A DNA stretch of 12,134 nt from Candidatus Omnitrophota bacterium (GTDB lineage: Bacteria; Omnitrophota; Gorgyraeia; Pluralincolimonadales; Pluralincolimonadaceae). The notes under the pieces are model-generated. The model was not told the DNA's origin, ran no database searches, and saw nothing but the letters and a program-made list of their open reading frames with translations. The stretch spans positions 1 to 12,134 of the forward strand of contig JAGUXU010000152.1 in the NCBI GenBank assembly GCA_020061685.1, written 5' to 3'. The translations under genes were made by a program, and so were the position numbers. Positions 11,005-12,134 of this stretch are shown here, piece after piece (positions within the stretch are counted from its first letter, which is position 1; each line of letters begins with the position of its first letter).

Positions 11005-11535
11005 TTACAGTTTCTCTACCTGCCAGTATTCCAATTCTACCGGCGTTGAACGTCCGAATATAGTGACCGAAACCTTTAACTTGCCTTTGTCGGGGTTTAC
11101 TTCCTCTATTACACCGTTAAAATTCGTAAAAGGGCCGTCGGTTACTCTGACGGATTCGCCTTTCTCAAATATGACCTTCGGGGTGGGCTTGATCTTGCGC
11201 TCTTCGCTCTGCCTTAATATAGACTGAACTTCCTCTTCCCTGAGCGCGACCGGTTTCGCCCTTGCTCCGATAAATCCGGTGACGCCTGCGGTATTCTTCA
11301 CCAGATACCACGATTGGTCGGTCAGGTCCATCTCGACGAGGACATAGCCGGGAAAAAACTTCCGCTGGGAGATCTTCTTCTTGCCTTCCTTTACCTCCGA
11401 GATCTGTTCGGTGGGAATGAGGACCTGAGCGATAAGTTCCTTCATATTGTTAGACTCGGCGCGTTTCTCGATCGAAGACTTGACCTTCTCTTCGCTGCCG
11501 GTCTGCGTATGGATAACGTACCACTTCTTCGCCAT
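11005..11535 (-). CDS. nusG: Transcription termination/antitermination factor NusG
   Basis: This is NusG, which rides on RNA polymerase, suppresses pausing, and links it to Rho or to ribosomal protein S10. It is 176 aa against 181 in E. coli. The NGN domain (about 3-110) shows KKWYVIHTQTGSEEKVK, the RKFFPGYVLVEMD segment (59-70) and VTGFIGARAKPVAL. The KOW domain (about 122-176) has VIFEKGESVRVTDGPFTNFNG and closes with IFGRSTPVELEYWQVEKL. The IFGR phenylalanine (Phe160) corresponds to the E. coli KOW residue implicated in Rho and S10 contact. It starts 5 nt after the secE stop; a CAGGGA near the end of secE is a plausible ribosome binding site. It overlaps no neighbour and is followed by rplK after 1 nt. 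The pairing with secE is near-universal. The stop is TAA. Confidence 0.98.
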   Translation of the reverse strand: MAKKWYVIHTQTGSEEKVKSSIEKRAESNNMKELIAQVLIPTEQISEVKEGKKKISQRKFFPGYVLVEMDLTDQSWYLVKNTAGVTGFIGARAKPVALREEEVQSILRQSEERKIKPTPKVIFEKGESVRVTDGPFTNFNGVIEEVNPDKGKLKVSVTIFGRSTPVELEYWQVEKL

Positions 11536-11540
11536 CTTTG

Positions 11541-11741
11541 TTAAAATCCCTGCTTCAATATCAGGCTTATCGCCCTTGAGAATAAAAAGTCAAAGATCCC
11601 TAAAACTATCGTGAATACCAAAACCGAGCCGATCACTATCCATGCCGAACTCACCAATTCCTTGCGGTTCGACCATGAGACCTTCTTCATCTCGATTACG
11701 ACTTCATTTACGAATGTTTTTATGTTTTCCGCTATCTTCAT
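11541..11741 (-). CDS. secE: Preprotein translocase subunit SecE
   Basis: This is SecE, the small essential subunit of the SecYEG translocon that clamps SecY in the inner membrane. It is 66 aa, the short single-TM form (E. coli has three TMs and 127 aa). Residues 1-30 form the cytoplasmic amphipathic helix with the family core EMKKVSWSNRKEL; the usual Trp-Pro is Trp-Ser here. Residues about 32-56 (SAWIVIGSVLVFTIVLGIFD) are one transmembrane segment. The reading frame stays open upstream to an ATG at 11783, but that extension translates the tRNA-Trp gene, so the start is the ATG at 11741. Only 12 nt separate it from the tRNA 3' CCA and they hold an A7 run but no Shine-Dalgarno. The stop is TAA, 5 nt before nusG. 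Confidence 0.96.
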   Translation of the reverse strand: MKIAENIKTFVNEVVIEMKKVSWSNRKELVSSAWIVIGSVLVFTIVLGIFDFLFSRAISLILKQGF

Positions 11742-11753
11742 CGCATTTTTTTC

Positions 11754-11830
11754 TGGCAGGCCTGGAGGGACTCGAACCCCCAACGAACGGATTTGGAGTC
11801 CGCTGCTCTACCAATTAGAGCTACAGGCCT
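11754..11830 (-). tRNA. trnW: tRNA-Trp (anticodon CCA)
   Basis: This 77-nt tRNA has encoded 3' CCA. The acceptor stem is AGGCCTG pairing with CAGGCCT, and the discriminator is G73 as in bacterial tRNA-Trp. The D arm is GCTC/GAGC with a GG-containing loop. The anticodon stem GCGGA/TCCGT encloses the loop CTCCAAA with anticodon CCA. The T arm is GGGGG/CCCTC (one G-T pair) around TTCGAGT. Bases 11754-11756 encode the CCA. Position between tuf/rpmG and secE is a common bacterial arrangement, so the tRNA is probably cut out of a longer transcript by tRNA-processing nucleases. Confidence 0.97.
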
Positions 11831-11831
11831 A

Positions 11832-11869
11832 AAAATTAAAACCGCTTCTTTAACCCTTATTAAAGAAGC
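11832..11869 (-). terminator. Probable intrinsic terminator or attenuator between rpmG and tRNA-Trp
   Basis: Read on the minus strand, a perfect 10-bp stem GCTTCTTTAA / TTAAAGAAGC closes a 6-nt loop (hairpin 11844-11869), followed by GG and then the T-rich tract TTTTAATTTTT (11831-11841). The tail on the plus strand is not T-rich, so it works only in the gene direction. The stem is AT-rich and the T tract is broken by AA and set off by GG, so termination may be partial. It lies 13 nt after the rpmG stop and immediately before the tRNA-Trp 5' end. It could instead be a processing or stability hairpin. I see no convincing promoter in the 52-nt gap to restart transcription. Confidence 0.6.
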
Positions 11870-11882
11870 AGTCATAAAAAGA

Positions 11883-12032
11883 CTATTTTATCTCTTTATG
11901 CGGCGTATGCTTTCTGCAGGTCCTGCAGAACTTCTTTAATTCCAATCTATCGGTGACGTTCTTCTTGTTCTTAGAAGACGAGTAATTCCTGTTCTTGCAA
12001 ACTGTGCACTCAAATATGACCTGCTCTTGCAT
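11883..12032 (-). CDS. rpmG: 50S ribosomal protein L33
   Basis: This is ribosomal protein L33, a small 50S protein near the E-site tRNA. It is 49 aa, normal for the family. It begins MQEQVIFECTVCKNRNYSSS and ends RKHTPHKEIK before a TAG stop, the only TAG among the genes whose stop is visible. It is the zinc-binding form: Cys9 and Cys12 pair with Cys36 and Cys39 (CTVC...CRTC). The start is 4 nt after the tuf stop. The only purine-rich stretch upstream, AGAGG, lies in the end of tuf about 15 nt away, so translation is probably coupled to tuf. The tuf-rpmG-trnW-secE order is common. Confidence 0.96.
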   Translation of the reverse strand: MQEQVIFECTVCKNRNYSSSKNKKNVTDRLELKKFCRTCRKHTPHKEIK

Positions 12033-12036
12033 GGAT

Positions 12037-12134
12037 TTACGCTATTACCTCTGATACGACTCCGGCGCCTACGGTGTGGCCTCCTTCGCGGATAGCGAAG
12101 CGAAGTTCCTTGTCCATGGCGACCGGGATTATGA
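12037..12134 (-). CDS. tuf: Elongation factor Tu, C-terminal end (runs off the right edge)
   Basis: This is the last 31 residues of EF-Tu, the GTPase that delivers aminoacyl-tRNA to the ribosome. The visible sequence PVAMDKELRFAIREGGHTV followed by GAGVVSEVIA is the domain 3 C terminus. The FAIREGG-TVGAGVV signature is diagnostic for EF-Tu; the position that is Arg or Met in many species is His here. The GTPase domain and domain 2 lie outside the window. The stop is TAA, 4 nt before the rpmG start. Being upstream of secE and not next to fusA, this may be one of two tuf copies, but a second copy cannot be seen here. Confidence 0.97.
   Translation of the reverse strand, partial: IIPVAMDKELRFAIREGGHTVGAGVVSEVIA

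Noticed and set aside
11742..11783. 14-residue N-terminal extension of SecE starting at 11783
   Set aside because: The extension (MGVRVPPGLPEKNA) is a translation of the T arm and acceptor of tRNA-Trp, and the family-like sequence starts at MKIAEN.

Overview
The window is one unbroken block of core information-processing genes. All of them lie on the minus strand, so transcription runs from the right end to the left end. In transcription order they are: the 3' end of tuf (EF-Tu), rpmG (L33), tRNA-Trp(CCA), secE, nusG, rplK (L11), rplA (L1), rplJ (L10), rplL (L7/L12), rpoB, rpoC, rpsL (S12), rpsG (S7) and the 5' end of fusA (EF-G). It joins the classical secE-nusG / L11-L10 / rpoBC cluster to the str operon. 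No gene is supported on the plus strand, and no mobile element, CRISPR array or accessory gene is seen.

The organism is a bacterium with mid-range GC by eye. RpoC carries a large insertion inside the trigger loop that resembles the E. coli SI3 module, and RpoB carries the lineage-specific insert before its last catalytic motif. Both point to a Gram-negative-type lineage. The order tuf-(rpmG)-trnW-secE-nusG-rplKAJL-rpoBC recalls the PVC group and several Proteobacteria. My guess is an uncultured PVC-related lineage such as Omnitrophota. That is impression, not proof, and a protein tree would decide it.

Layout: 12037-12134 tuf end; 11883-12032 rpmG; 11844-11869 a hairpin with a T-rich tail, probably an intercistronic terminator or attenuator; 11754-11830 tRNA-Trp; 11005-11741 secE and nusG; 8901-11003 the four stalk and L1-arm ribosomal proteins; 1140-8874 the two large RNA polymerase subunits; 267-1125 S12 and S7; 1-257 the EF-G start. 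There is no gene-free stretch over 300 bases. The largest gap is 52 bases (11831-11882), and most junctions are 1-26 bases.

The genes form the core transcription-translation kit: RNA polymerase catalytic subunits, NusG linking polymerase to ribosome or Rho, the ribosomal GTPase-associated region (L11, L10, L12), the L1 arm, decoding-site proteins S12 and S7, the two elongation factors, one tRNA, and the SecE translocon subunit. What stands out is regulatory architecture, not gene content. The E. coli-style leaders for L1, L10-L12 and S7 control and the rplL-rpoB attenuator have no intergenic room. A pair of back-to-back 15-nt hairpins sits in the extended 3' end of rplJ just before rplL. A perfect 24-nt palindrome lies in rpoB. 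secE starts 12 nt after tRNA-Trp without a visible Shine-Dalgarno. I did not find a novel multi-gene system.
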